A stretch of 40,189 bases of DNA from a virus: positions 1 through 40,189 of the IMG/VR virus record IMGVR_UViG_3300042562_001705; one strand, written 5' to 3'. Position numbers and translations under genes: made by a program. This document shows, piece after piece, positions 9,724 to 19,600 of the stretch; position 1 is the stretch's first letter, and each line of letters starts with the position of its first letter. The notes under the pieces are model-generated. The model was not told the origin of the DNA, did not search any database, and saw only the letters and a list, made by a program, of their open reading frames with translations.

Positions 9724-10353
9724 ATGGCGTACATCAATAATGAAACAATTACCGTAGACGCGGTCCTCACAAAAAAAGGCCGAGAGCTATTAGCCGCCAG
9801 AGGCGGATTAAACATTACGTCATTCGCATTAGCGGACGATGAAATTGACTATAGTTTATATCAACCAAACCACCCACAGGGATCGGCGTATTATGATCTA
9901 GCTATTAGGAACACGCCGGTATTCGAAGCGTTCACCGACGAAACCCAAGTATTGAAGTATAAGTTGGTAACACTGCCATCCGGCGTGACTTCTATACCAG
10001 TCATTTCACTAGGTCAAAGTTCAATCGACGTTGACAAAGATTATAAGGGCGAGGTCGTAGTTGTGCCATCAACGAATCCAGTTTACAACACAACCCTCGG
10101 GTATACTGCCATTTTGGCCAATAAAAATGTTGGTACTATTATCGGTGAACAGTTGCAAAACATCACAAACGCGACAATTCCAACTTTTATTGGTGACGTA
10201 TCTTCGACCACCGCCCAAGTGGCACTGGGACTAAGATTCAGGTTTGTTCCAAACGCTTCATTGACGCAGACGGTGACGACGACACTAACCGTGGTTGGCA
10301 ATGAAAGTGGCGGGTCTGTATCTATTCCAGTGACCGTGAATGTTAGAACATAA
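9724..10353 (+). CDS. Conserved virion structural protein
   Basis: A 209-aa protein with a distinctive N-terminus: TVDAVLTKKGRELLAARGG then ITSFALADDEIDYSLYQ (about residues 10-45). I recognise this as a conserved pattern in structural proteins of myoviruses, often encoded beside tail fibres, though its exact role is unknown to me. The remainder is beta-rich and Thr/Val-rich, and the last 50 residues (TTTLTVVGNES, then SIPVTVNVRT) resemble an immunoglobulin-like strand pattern. It follows the gp7-like gene and precedes two fibre-type genes, consistent with a baseplate-fibre connector. No Shine-Dalgarno sequence is evident. Confidence 0.75.
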   Translation: MAYINNETITVDAVLTKKGRELLAARGGLNITSFALADDEIDYSLYQPNHPQGSAYYDLAIRNTPVFEAFTDETQVLKYKLVTLPSGVTSIPVISLGQSSIDVDKDYKGEVVVVPSTNPVYNTTLGYTAILANKNVGTIIGEQLQNITNATIPTFIGDVSSTTAQVALGLRFRFVPNASLTQTVTTTLTVVGNESGGSVSIPVTVNVRT

Positions 10354-10361
10354 TATTTATT
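10353..10361 (+). promoter_or_regulatory. Recurrent ATATTTATT motif
   Basis: ATATTTATT overlaps the stop codon of the 209-aa gene and ends only 3 bases before the ATG at 10365. At this spacing it cannot be a -10 box for a leadered message from that ATG. It therefore argues either for an RNA or translation signal, or for a chance match. Confidence 0.25.
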
Positions 10362-10364
10362 GAT

Positions 10365-11474
10365 ATGATTTTTAAACAATTCGATACAACAGACATAGTA
10401 GCCGGTAGAACACAGCCCGTTTCGACTGGTATGTGGAGCGACGGCGAAACTTCGTGGCCTTCATTTTTTACTAGCAGCGGTCAAACAGAAGCGTCGGCGT
10501 CTCAATACGAGCCGCTCAATGGGTTATATTACACGAACGTATACGACGCCAATCCAGATGCTACCGCGTCGGCGGATTTGTATTTTTCGATTGCGTATGG
10601 ACATTTTGACGGGTCCGGTTCCTCTACGTTTGACACCTCGTCGCAGGGAAGCTTGTTGTATCCTACCAAGGCAATTTACAATCAATACAGAAATTTACTT
10701 TTAACCCCCGGCGATCAGAAATTCACATTTCTAGCGTCTTCTGGTTCGGGGCAGGTATATCAAGACACCAAAGAGATATATGTTATCTCGTTTAAAAATA
10801 CTAAATTTAAAGATCGTCTCGATCCCGGGCAATTTGAAATAACTCTTTCTGGCAGTGTCGGCCTCGGCGCCGGCCTCCGATTAATTGACGATTCGCGCGA
10901 TAGTACAAATACGGGTATACAGACCGGGGGGAAGAGATACAACTTGGTCGAAGGTAGTTTAACCGGTGGTTCTACCTTTGTAGGATTGTATCCCGGGGTA
11001 GGAACAATGTATCCAGATTTAGGAATTGTCGTATTAAACGCGACGAGGCTGCACGCATTAATCGGAAGCGTTGCCGGGAAGTCACTAAGTTTCTCGGCGG
11101 CTGATTGGGCCGGTCAGTTTGCTAGAATGCCTGAATTATTATTTAAATCGATAGTGCTTGGTGCGCTGACAAATCCAATACAGGCACGGGTAACTGAGTA
11201 CATTCCTGCAAGACATTTCTTCGTTCGCGTAAAGAACCAAGAATATAACTATTCCAATAATCCTACGTTTGTTATCAATTCCACAGAGACATCAAACTCT
11301 CAAGATGTTGGTAAGCTAAGATTTTCGGACTTTTACACCGACCCGAAGGTTTACGTTACCACAATCGGCTTGTACAATGAGAGCAATGACCTCGTTGCTG
11401 TCGCGAAGTTAAGTCAACCGCTGTTGAAAGACTTCACGAACGAGTGTTTGATCAAAATAAAAATTGACATATAA
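10365..11474 (+). CDS. Fibre-type virion structural protein
   Basis: A 369-aa protein. Its N-terminus (IFKQFDTTDIVAGRTQPVS) and C-terminus (VTTIGLYNESNDLVAVAKLS then QPLLKDF) are both echoed in the next gene's 1082-aa product. The C-terminal module also includes HFFVRVKNQEYNYSNNPTF. The central part is Gly/Ser/Tyr-rich and beta-predicted. I recognise the general pattern from structural proteins of T4-like environmental phages but not a characterised function. The shared ends suggest both proteins attach to the same virion partner and differ in the central receptor-facing or spacer part. Expression is probably late and shared with its neighbours. Confidence 0.75.
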   Translation: MIFKQFDTTDIVAGRTQPVSTGMWSDGETSWPSFFTSSGQTEASASQYEPLNGLYYTNVYDANPDATASADLYFSIAYGHFDGSGSSTFDTSSQGSLLYPTKAIYNQYRNLLLTPGDQKFTFLASSGSGQVYQDTKEIYVISFKNTKFKDRLDPGQFEITLSGSVGLGAGLRLIDDSRDSTNTGIQTGGKRYNLVEGSLTGGSTFVGLYPGVGTMYPDLGIVVLNATRLHALIGSVAGKSLSFSAADWAGQFARMPELLFKSIVLGALTNPIQARVTEYIPARHFFVRVKNQEYNYSNNPTFVINSTETSNSQDVGKLRFSDFYTDPKVYVTTIGLYNESNDLVAVAKLSQPLLKDFTNECLIKIKIDI

Positions 11475-11514
11475 AAAGACTCGTGGGTTTGTAGTCAAAT
11501 CCTGTAGATTGCGA

Positions 11515-11523
11515 ATATTTATC
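11515..11523 (+). promoter_or_regulatory. Recurrent ATATTTATC motif
   Basis: ATATTTATC in the 54-base gap before the ATG at 11529, ending 5 bases upstream of it. It differs from the main form at the last base. The remainder of the gap shows no convincing hairpin. Confidence 0.25.
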
Positions 11524-11528
11524 TGTAT

Positions 11529-14500
11529 ATGATAAAGCAATTCTCTGCCGGTGACATAACCGTTCGACCGTTTAAGACGTTCAAGAACTGGGTTGTGCAG
11601 AGTTTGGACTCGGCGTCAGTGGATCGATATGGTTCAAGTACTTATTATAATAGCATTGCTGAGATAAACGAGGGAAAGAAAATCACTAGCATATTCTTTC
11701 CAAGTGGAAGCGCATTTTACACTAGTTCAGCCGAGCCAATGAATCCGTCTGGAAAATATGCAAGGAACATTTACAGTTTAACAAACACGATGTTCTATAA
11801 AAACGCCGGAAACCCGATCCAACTGTTTGGTGTTGAGCGGTGGGGAACTGATAGAATAACGGGAAAAAAAGAAATCAGAGAAATTAACGACCGAATTATT
11901 ACATTGGCATTGAACCAGTCCGTCTGGGGGGAAAAGGTTCGTCCTAACACGGTGAAGATTTTGGACAATTCCAATCGACATACTACTTTTCGCATATATG
12001 ACGACGGTTACACCAATTTGTACATAAGTGGGTCTCAATTTTCCGATTATTCAAAAATTGGCGGGGTGTTAAATTTAGCGCCGAGACCATATTTTGACAC
12101 TGCGTCAATACAATATTTTGTAACGCAGAACGACGGAACCACCGACTACATTTCATTTGAGGTGGCTAAAGAATACGCCAGCACGGGGTTGAATGTGTCA
12201 TATGTATCACATTCGGTTTCTTGGAGTTTCGACGAATCCGCCGCGAGAAATTATTTCCAACCAGAAAACGAACATTTTGGAGAATCGGTTAGTTGCTGGT
12301 ATAAATATGTCGCCGTTGGCGCATCTATGGATGAATATAGTTTGTCCACGGCTCGGCAGGGGTATGCTGCGATTTTTAAGTATGACAGCAACGTTGGAGG
12401 TCACCGACTGATTAAAAAATTCTACTGCCCATTCAGCCAAAATTCATTGGCACAGGAATTTGGAGCGGACACATCGTTCTTACTGTCGCTAGAAAACAAC
12501 AATTTTTTAATGCTCGAACAGTCAGATTTTAGTTCTTCTTATTTGGAGGACTCTTTTGGGTATTCTGTCGCTGTTCGCGATAATTTTTTGGTAATAGGAT
12601 CGCCCACTGGATCTCTGTACGCAAGCGGCTCGCTAGAATTTTTGAGTGGCTCACACCCCGGGTTCGTTTATGTATACCAAAAAGACAAGGGCGGAATAGA
12701 TAATTGGGGAATACTTAACGCATTGGTGGGCAGTTCCAACGGAGATTTATTTGGAAACTCGGTTGCGATAGACAGTGACGTTATGGTAGTTGGTGCCCCC
12801 GGAGTGAGTGGGAGTGAGGGCGCGGCGTATGTGTACAGACGCAAGAGATTTATGGTCACGGGGTCGGCTGAAACTGGTTCAGCGGAAAATTCGGCGAGTA
12901 TTTATGACTCAATTCAGGACGATGCGTGCGACGGTGTTCCAAGAATTTCAGGTAGCTCGTATTTAGTTGTTGGAAATTACACGTGGACAAGAGAAACGGT
13001 GCTTTCTTCTAGTGTGCTGCAATCCGGAGATAAATTTGGGTGGTCAGTAGCTATTGATTCTGGCAGTATTGTGATCGGAACAAACAAGACTGGCTATGGT
13101 TACGCGTCTGTTTTTACGGCATCTTACTCGGGAATATGCCCGACGGCCTCGTGGGGAGAAGTATCCAGACTTTACGCTGACAATTCTCTCGGAGACTTGG
13201 ATGCTGGTTCACCGTTATACGCAAACGATGTATCTAATACTATATCCTCGAACGGGTTTGGTAAGACGGTGGCCATCAGTAATAATACCGCGTTGATTGG
13301 CTGCGCGTATGATAAAGCATTTGTCCCGTATCAACCATATCCCGGCGATAAAACCGTTCTTGGTGCCGCGTATTTTTACCAAAACATTTCGCTGTGTGGT
13401 ACCGCAAGCTTTTACAAAGTATTAAAAACATTTGGGGACCGAAGCATCGATACCAACAATAACTTTGGTCGAGCAGTATCGATTGAGAATAATTTTGCGG
13501 CCATCACTTCTTGGCCAGACAGACTGTCCAGACTCGTGGATTATGCAACTGGCTCTTTCATCTTGGAAGATTACAGCTATGATTCAACGTCGTCACAAGA
13601 CCCGAGAGGTGTGTTAGGTCGCGTTGTATTATATAATTACGACGACGTTAACGAAGTTTGGAAATTAACCGGCGAACTAAAACAAAACAAAGAAGAATAC
13701 AAACCGGCGAATTTATATGGGTATTCGGTATCAGTGTGTTCCGACTTTTTGGCCGTTGGTGCGCCGGTAGTCAACGAGGCAACCGCGTCCGCAACTTCCA
13801 GTATATTTGATCACAACACTCAAATATCGGCTTCGTTCCCGTCCAACGTTTCTGGTTCGGTGTTTATCTATCCAATGAGCAATTATCAGGTCGACCCTTA
13901 TATTGGAAACGTTTTTTATAAGAATGGATATTTTGTATTGACTACGACCGGGTCATCGTTCCGTAATATATTTACTGGCACCGGTCCTTCCGGATTTAAT
14001 CTGGAATATCAAGGTACCCACACTATTTACGAACATGAATATTTGGTATCCATACGTCCGGGGGAATTTAATTATAGCACGAACCCATCGTCGTTGGTAA
14101 ATAATCCCCTCGCATTTGATGTCAACCAAGACGGGGTATTTGACATTTATGACATAGATTTGATTATGCGGTATCTCCAAAAGAAAAAGTTTTTGGATGA
14201 CTTTGTATTTGATGACGACGGACTTGTTTTGGAACAAGATACTTTACAAGATTACAGTTGGTGGAACAATGATATTTTAATGATTGAATCGGAAGACGTT
14301 CTCGTGCGCGAACCTTTATTTACCGATGGCGGAGTACCATTATACGCAAATCCTTTTACACGCGCTGCATTTGAATACATCGAAAACAATTTGGTATCAA
14401 CCGGGATATTGGATATTGATGGTAACGGTAAAATTAATACCAACGACGGGTACATTCTATCGTTATATTATTTGCAGACGCTAAACCCGACCAGCGTGGC

Positions 14501-14777
14501 TCCGTTACTCGATGCCAGTTCCGCGAGAAAATATGTCAAAGATATTAAGGAATACTTAAACCAATATTGTCTACAGAGTTTACCAGTTGTAAACCCAGAG
14601 TTTTTAAGTTACCAATATTCTTCTTCATACGATTCGACTGGTTCATATTTGTCACCGGTTATCACGACAATCGGGCTATACGAGAATAATCAATTGGTCG
14701 CCGTGGGAAAAATGGGTCGACCTTTGAAAAACTTGATCGACTGGCCACTCAACATTGTTGTCCGTTTTGATACTTAA
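11529..14777 (+). CDS. FG-GAP beta-propeller fibre protein with split dockerin-like EF-hands
   Basis: A 1082-aa protein. The N-terminus (MIKQFSAGDITVRPF) resembles that of the preceding 369-aa protein. Residues about 251-745 hold seven FG-GAP/integrin-alpha-type repeats. Their starts read FGESVS, FGYSVAVRDNFLVIGSP, FGNSVAIDSDVMVVGAP, FGWSVAIDSGSIVIG, FGKTVAISNNTALIG, FGRAVSIENNFAAI and YGYSVSVCSDFLAVGAP, consistent with a seven-bladed propeller. Two calcium-loop motifs follow: D864-V-N-Q-D-G-V-F-D-I-Y-D875 and D962-I-D-G-N-G-K-I-N-T-N-D973. Each is followed by a helix with a YLQ motif, as in type I dockerins. The C-terminus (VITTIGLYENNQLVAVGKMG) matches the end of the 369-aa protein. A calcium-stabilised receptor-binding fibre is the likely role; receptor and partner are unknown. 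Confidence 0.85.
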   Translation: MIKQFSAGDITVRPFKTFKNWVVQSLDSASVDRYGSSTYYNSIAEINEGKKITSIFFPSGSAFYTSSAEPMNPSGKYARNIYSLTNTMFYKNAGNPIQLFGVERWGTDRITGKKEIREINDRIITLALNQSVWGEKVRPNTVKILDNSNRHTTFRIYDDGYTNLYISGSQFSDYSKIGGVLNLAPRPYFDTASIQYFVTQNDGTTDYISFEVAKEYASTGLNVSYVSHSVSWSFDESAARNYFQPENEHFGESVSCWYKYVAVGASMDEYSLSTARQGYAAIFKYDSNVGGHRLIKKFYCPFSQNSLAQEFGADTSFLLSLENNNFLMLEQSDFSSSYLEDSFGYSVAVRDNFLVIGSPTGSLYASGSLEFLSGSHPGFVYVYQKDKGGIDNWGILNALVGSSNGDLFGNSVAIDSDVMVVGAPGVSGSEGAAYVYRRKRFMVTGSAETGSAENSASIYDSIQDDACDGVPRISGSSYLVVGNYTWTRETVLSSSVLQSGDKFGWSVAIDSGSIVIGTNKTGYGYASVFTASYSGICPTASWGEVSRLYADNSLGDLDAGSPLYANDVSNTISSNGFGKTVAISNNTALIGCAYDKAFVPYQPYPGDKTVLGAAYFYQNISLCGTASFYKVLKTFGDRSIDTNNNFGRAVSIENNFAAITSWPDRLSRLVDYATGSFILEDYSYDSTSSQDPRGVLGRVVLYNYDDVNEVWKLTGELKQNKEEYKPANLYGYSVSVCSDFLAVGAPVVNEATASATSSIFDHNTQISASFPSNVSGSVFIYPMSNYQVDPYIGNVFYKNGYFVLTTTGSSFRNIFTGTGPSGFNLEYQGTHTIYEHEYLVSIRPGEFNYSTNPSSLVNNPLAFDVNQDGVFDIYDIDLIMRYLQKKKFLDDFVFDDDGLVLEQDTLQDYSWWNNDILMIESEDVLVREPLFTDGGVPLYANPFTRAAFEYIENNLVSTGILDIDGNGKINTNDGYILSLYYLQTLNPTSVAPLLDASSARKYVKDIKEYLNQYCLQSLPVVNPEFLSYQYSSSYDSTGSYLSPVITTIGLYENNQLVAVGKMGRPLKNLIDWPLNIVVRFDT

Positions 14778-14781
14778 CGTT

Positions 14782-14790
14782 ATATTTATA
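14782..14790 (+). promoter_or_regulatory. Recurrent ATATTTATA motif
   Basis: Exact ATATTTATA, 23 bases before the ATG at 14814, with a good ribosome binding site between them. This is the layout expected of a promoter -10 box and leader. Confidence 0.42.
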
Positions 14791-14799
14791 ATAAACAAC

Positions 14800-14804
14800 A
14801 GGAG
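14800..14804 (+). promoter_or_regulatory. Ribosome binding site AGGAG
   Basis: AGGAG nine bases before the ATG at 14814. It is one of the few strong Shine-Dalgarno sequences in the window and fixes the start of the 95-aa protein. Confidence 0.7.
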
Positions 14805-14813
14805 AAATTATAT

Positions 14814-15101
14814 ATGCCAGCATTACCAAACACACCGAGACCATCAAAATCAGAATCTCTAGAAGATTTGTATAAACAAGTCAACGCGGCGAACCCGTCA
14901 GGCATTCGCGCCCAGATCGTGAATCGTCAAGGTCAAATGGCGTGGGGGTTGAGTAAGACCGGCGGTGGTCAGTCTTTGACAGATTTTATGTCAAACCAAT
15001 ATCAGACAAACTTTGGTCGTAACGGCGGTGGTCCATTTACTCCAGCGGGTCTAAACTACGCAGCGCAGACGTTAAAACACGATAATTCAAATTATCATTA
15101 A
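14814..15101 (+). CDS. Small protein of unknown function
   Basis: A 95-aa protein with a strong AGGAG ribosome binding site. The N-terminus is Pro-rich (MPALPNTPRPSKSES), followed by a short helix (LEDLYKQVNA). The second half is rich in Gly, Gln, Asn and Phe (TGGGQSLTDFMSNQYQTNF and NGGGPFTPAGLNYA). There is no cysteine, membrane segment or known domain. It closes the baseplate/fibre gene block. The low-complexity, aromatic and Asn/Gln-rich composition suits a small virion component or a tether, but this is inference. Confidence 0.72.
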   Translation: MPALPNTPRPSKSESLEDLYKQVNAANPSGIRAQIVNRQGQMAWGLSKTGGGQSLTDFMSNQYQTNFGRNGGGPFTPAGLNYAAQTLKHDNSNYH

Positions 15102-15124
15102 GATATTATAATAAAAAGGTTATA

Positions 15125-15616
15125 ATGAAATGTCTAGGACTGGATTTAAGCACGACGGTCTGTGGGTACGCCATAACAGAGAATAAGGCAATTTTACACG
15201 CCGGATTCATCGATATAGCAAAGGTGGAGGGATACCGAGAGAAAGCCGATCTAATCATAGCTACGCTGGTCGGCATGACCTTTGATAAAATAATAATTGA
15301 AGAGAGTCTGTTTGGTTTCGCCGGTGGTGGGACTTCTCAGCAAGTTATTATAAAGCTTGTCAAGAATAAGGCGGTCGTTGGTTACATTCTAGAAAATCAT
15401 TATGGCATCAAGGTTGAGTCCATCCACGCGCAAACCGCTAGAAAAAAGGCATTGGGTGCGGCTCGGGTAAAGGGAGTCAAGGCTAAAATGTACGTCAAGG
15501 GAGCGATTGAAAAGTTGTATGACATGACGCCTTGGACGGTTTATAATAAGAAGAACAATCCGGATAAAAGAATGGAAGATTTGTATGACGCCCTAGTACT
15601 GTCATTGGCGGGTTAA
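15125..15616 (+). CDS. RuvC-like Holliday junction resolvase
   Basis: A 163-aa RNase H-fold nuclease of the RuvC/poxvirus A22 type. It would cut branched DNA during recombination-dependent replication and before packaging, the role played by the unrelated endonuclease VII (gp49) in T4. The acidic catalytic pattern is present: D7 in CLGLDLSTT, E59-E60 in KIIIEESLFGFAGGG, and the C-terminal D-x-x-D-A pair in EDLYDALVLSLAG (about 152-156). The Gly-Gly-Gly-Thr-Ser-Gln turn after the second motif and a basic helix (TARKKALGAARVKGVKAK) fit the family. AAAAGG lies 5 bases before the ATG. It opens the replication/recombination block. Confidence 0.85.
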   Translation: MKCLGLDLSTTVCGYAITENKAILHAGFIDIAKVEGYREKADLIIATLVGMTFDKIIIEESLFGFAGGGTSQQVIIKLVKNKAVVGYILENHYGIKVESIHAQTARKKALGAARVKGVKAKMYVKGAIEKLYDMTPWTVYNKKNNPDKRMEDLYDALVLSLAG

Positions 15617-15632
15617 CTTTTTATAAGTTGAC
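15612..15632 (+). other. Inverted repeat after the resolvase gene
   Basis: GTTAACTT (15612-15619) can pair with AAGTTGAC (15625-15632) around a TTTAT loop: eight pairs including one G-U. It overlaps the resolvase stop codon and the TTGACA box of a promoter-like sequence. No T-tract follows, so it is not a standard intrinsic terminator. It may be an RNA-processing hairpin. Confidence 0.35.
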
Positions 15633-15655
15633 ACGACGCCCGGGCTGTGTATGTT
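15628..15655 (+). promoter_or_regulatory. Sigma70-like promoter candidate before primase
   Basis: TTGACA at 15628-15633 and TATGTT at 15650-15655 are separated by 16 bases. The -35 box is perfect and the -10 box matches 4 of 6 positions. It lies before the primase and Mre11-Rad50 genes, whose products would be wanted early, so a host-type promoter is reasonable. The expected start point leaves only a few bases before the 15668 ATG. Unproven. Confidence 0.3.
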
Positions 15656-15656
15656 C

Positions 15657-15660
15657 GGAG
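15657..15660 (+). promoter_or_regulatory. GGAG ribosome binding site fixing the primase start
   Basis: GGAG lies 7 bases before the ATG at 15668. It favours that start over an in-frame GTG at 15647, which has no ribosome binding site and would add seven residues. Confidence 0.6.
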
Positions 15661-15667
15661 ACTTAAC

Positions 15668-16654
15668 ATGTCTACGTTAAAGTTTTCGGAGCTTACCACA
15701 CTTTTAAACAAGTCCTTGAAGGAGGAGGGTAGACTGCGAAAGGGCAACAACTTGCAATTTCACTGCCCAGTTTGCCATCACAGAAAACGAAAGCTTGAAA
15801 TATGCTTGGATTCCCCGTACGAATGGCATTGCTGGGTATGTGACATCAAAGGTCGTGGACTCTATTGGCTGTTAAAACGGTTAGATGCCCCGGCAGGATT
15901 GTTTGGAGATTTGGAAAAAATTGTTGGTGCATACTCGTATAACCCCGGTATTAGTACCGACGTGTTCCGAGACAGAATCGCTGCGTTGCGAAAGCCAAAG
16001 TTTGATTTGTCGATTCCGAAGCCAGCATTGCATTTGCCCCGCGAATTCAAAAGCTTAATGGACAAGGACGGAAGCATTGAATACAGAATTGCGAGAAAGT
16101 ATGCAGCGACCCGCAAATTAACCGATTGTGATATTATAAAATACAACATCGGATATTGTTCTACGGGGCAATACGCAAACCGACTGGTTTTTCCTTCCTA
16201 CGACAAAGACAACGACCTGAATTACTTTTCTTGCCGCAGTTATTACGACGACGTTGCATACAAGTATCTAAATAGCGAATTCTCTCGGAACATAATCGGG
16301 TTTGAGAACATGGTGGATTTTGATTTCCCGATATATCTTTGTGAGGGTGCACTGGATGCAATATCGCTCAAACGCAACGCTATTCCACTGTTCGGAAATA
16401 CAATTAGTCGAAAATTGGCATGGGCAATTTCCACCGCCAACTGCCCAGAAATTAACATTGTACTGGACGACGATGCTTTGGCCGAGGCCATAAAGATAGT
16501 GCAGTACATTCACGGCATAGGAAGAAACGTAAAATTGGTCAGGCTGTCCGGAAAAGACCCAAATGTATTGGGATTTATAAAAACCGTCGAGGAAATAAAA
16601 AAAACTGACACCGTTGGGTTTGGTGAGTTAATGAAACTAAAACTTAAATTATAA
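15668..16654 (+). CDS. DNA primase with zinc finger and TOPRIM domain
   Basis: A 328-aa primase from the chosen ATG, comparable with T4 gp61 (342 aa). An N-terminal zinc-binding ribbon uses C33, C36, C55 and C58 (FHCPVCHHRKRKLEI and EWHCWVC), with H32/H54 nearby. The TOPRIM domain carries the conserved acidic sites: the E in IYLCEGALDAISL and the D-D-D in INIVLDDDALAEAIKI. It would make RNA primers for lagging-strand synthesis with a phage helicase that is not in this window. It lies between the resolvase and the Mre11-Rad50 fusion, three bases before the latter. I do not see a helicase domain fused to it. Confidence 0.9.
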   Translation: MSTLKFSELTTLLNKSLKEEGRLRKGNNLQFHCPVCHHRKRKLEICLDSPYEWHCWVCDIKGRGLYWLLKRLDAPAGLFGDLEKIVGAYSYNPGISTDVFRDRIAALRKPKFDLSIPKPALHLPREFKSLMDKDGSIEYRIARKYAATRKLTDCDIIKYNIGYCSTGQYANRLVFPSYDKDNDLNYFSCRSYYDDVAYKYLNSEFSRNIIGFENMVDFDFPIYLCEGALDAISLKRNAIPLFGNTISRKLAWAISTANCPEINIVLDDDALAEAIKIVQYIHGIGRNVKLVRLSGKDPNVLGFIKTVEEIKKTDTVGFGELMKLKLKL

Positions 16655-16657
16655 TTT

Positions 16658-19600
16658 ATGACAATAGACACATACGAAAAATTAAACATTGGTATCTCGC
16701 GGGTAGATAAGATTGTTCACGTCTCGGATATTCATATCAGACTAACCAAGCGACACGAAGAATACCGCCGTGGATTCGAGAAGTTATACGCCGAAATCGC
16801 CAAGACTCCAGAAAACACGCTCATCATAAACACCGGAGACATTTTTCACTCGAAGGTTGATCTTTCTCCGGAACTAGTACAAACCGGGTGGCAATTCCTA
16901 AAGGCACTGGCCGATCTTCGCCCGACCCTTCTCGTCGCGGGAAACCACGACTGTTTGATGGCAAACGCCGCACGGTTGGACGCGGTTTCGCCTATCGTTG
17001 AATGTTTGGCGCACAAGAATTTGTTTTATTTGAAGGACAGTAAGCTCTATGGTGCCGCCAATATTCTCATAAACAACATGAGCGTGTTCGGAGACCCGAC
17101 CGAATACATAAAATTTCCCGCAATTTCGAAGAAGATCAAAAACGAGTTTGACACCAAAATTGCGATATATCACGGGCCAGTACTTGGGTCTGTGACAGAC
17201 GTTGGCTACCAGATCACGAACCGAACCATAATGGTAGAAAAATTTGACGGGCACGACATTGTTATGTTGGGCGATATTCACAAGGCACAGGATTTACAAC
17301 AATACAATCCAGCCGAGGGAAAGCCCATTATTAGATATGCCGGATCGTTCTTGCAACAAGACCACGGAGAGGCGCTGGCCGGTCATGGGTTTTCGCTGTG
17401 GGACGTGGCGACGAGGGAGTATTTACATGTCGAAATTCCAAATGAATATGGATATTTTACAATCGACGTAGAGAACGGCCAACTTGTCACCGACGTTTCT
17501 TCGCTGCCGAGCAAGGCAAAATTGCGGGTTAGACACAAAGAAACATCGACCGGCGAGTACAAGCGAATAGTTGCCGAGTTGAAGACCAAGTACGCAATCA
17601 GCGATGAAATTTATATGCGTCTGGACCCCAACGATGGTATTAAGAAAATACAATCGGTTGATGTGTCAAGTTTAGTCCAGATTGGAAGCGAAGATTACCA
17701 AAACAAACTTATCACCGAGTGCTTGAAGGCTAAATACCCAGACTCGATGAACGATGCTACGATAGCCGAGGTTTTGAAGATAAACAAGGAACTTAACGCA
17801 ATAGTGAAAGTTGGTGGCCGAGCCAGAAACGTCAATTGGAAACCCATCCGGTTTGAGTTTTCCAACATGTTTAGTTACGGGGAAAATAACGTGTTGGATT
17901 TTACTAAGTTGCAAGGTAACTACGGAGTGTTTGCCGCCAATGCAAGCGGAAAGTCTTCGTTGATGGATGCACTTTGTTTTACAGTATTCGATAAATCGGC
18001 ACGGGCGTTTAAGGGGGTGTTTGTTATGAACGACCAGAAAAATTCATTTTTTGGAAAATTTGAATTTGAAATCAACGACGTAAAATATTTCATCGAAAGA
18101 AAAGGCACGCGAGACAAAAAGAATAATGTTAAGGTCGATGTTGATTTTTACTGGATTCGCGGCGACGAAAAGGTTCCGCTGAATTCCGACCAGCGGCGCA
18201 GTACAAACGAAGTTATCCGCGATTATTTGGGAGATTACGAAGACTTCATATTAACTACACTCGCATTACAGGGCGGTAAAGGTTCTTTTATAGACATGGG
18301 ACAGTCGAATCGCAAAGAACTTCTTTCCCAGTTCATAGGACTGGACTTGTTCGACAAACTCTCGGAAAAGGCATCCGATGCCGCCAAGGAGATAAACGGT
18401 GCGATCAAAACGTTCAATAAAGAGCATAGCCAATTGCGGGCAGAATCGTTAAAAAATGACTTGTTACTGTTGGAGTCAAAATTACTGGACCTCACAGACA
18501 GAAAGGAAGCGTACACGAGCAAGAGACAGCAGTTGGAAGATGCGGCGAAGGCCGAAGAAGCCAAGATCGTGCGATTACAAAATGTACCAGCTACTATAGA
18601 CGGTATCGTGGGCGAGCGTGGCGCATTAACGGCGCAGAACGTAAAGATGGCGGCGGCAATTGAAGTCTACACTAAAGAGATCGGTGAATACAAAGCCGCT
18701 CACGCCGCGCTTCTGCTAAAGCTCAATGAGTTTGACGCGCAGACATTGAAGGACTGCGCCGAAAAACACGCAAGTCTTGGAAGATTGAAGCAAAAAACCG
18801 ACAGCGAGTTAGAAAAACTAAAGGTCGTCGTTCGGGAAAAAAAAGTAAAAATAGAACACCTTGAAAAGCATGAGTACGACAAGAACTGTAGATATTGTTG
18901 TAATAGTATATTTATAAAAGACGCGGTTGCTGCCAAGGAAAGTTTGGTGAAGGACATGGCCGAGGGAAAAGACTTGGTACAAAGTTCCAAAAAGTTTGCC
19001 GAAGACATGTTGGCATTAGAACCGTCTGTTCAATTATATCAAAACCTATCAAACCTAAAGGCGCAAGTTAGTGCGGCGGCGGCGCAGGTTTCTAAAAAAG
19101 AACTCGATAAAAACAACGGGGAATCAGTTATAGAAAAGAACACCCGACGAGTCGCTACTATAAACGAACAGATAGCATTGTATGAGCAATCTAAAACGGC
19201 AATCGAATCCAATAAAATTATTGAAGTTGAGATTGCCAGACTAAAGGTGGAATTGTACGGGGTTAACTCGACGTTAAAAACGATCAACTCCGAATACATT
19301 GATGCATACAGCAAGAAAGTCTCATCCACGGACCAAAAGAAATTAATCGAGGCCCAGATTGAAAAGATGGTAGAATATGAAGCACAGAGCGCGGCATATC
19401 AGTATTATCTCGTAGCAGTGGGCAAAGACGGTGTTCCTTATCAAATCATTTCTGATGTAGTCCCCAGCATTGAACAAGAAGTCAACAACATACTGTCGCA
19501 AATTGTAGAGTTTACGATGGAACTAGAAACCGATGGTAAAAATGTCAACGCATACATAAAGTACGAAGACAGGCATTGGCCATTAGATTTAGGTTCTGGC

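Noticed and set aside
11475-11528. Possible terminator in the gap between the two fibre genes
   Set aside because: Only a four-base GACT/AGTC pairing is visible and no T-tract follows, so it is not supported.
9724-14777. Diversity-generating retroelement acting on the fibre genes
   Set aside because: No reverse transcriptase, no template/variable repeat pair and no adenine-biased repeat were found in this window.
18908-18916. ATATTTATA inside the Mre11-Rad50 gene
   Set aside because: It lies in the zinc-hook coding region with no gene start nearby; treated as a chance AT-rich match.
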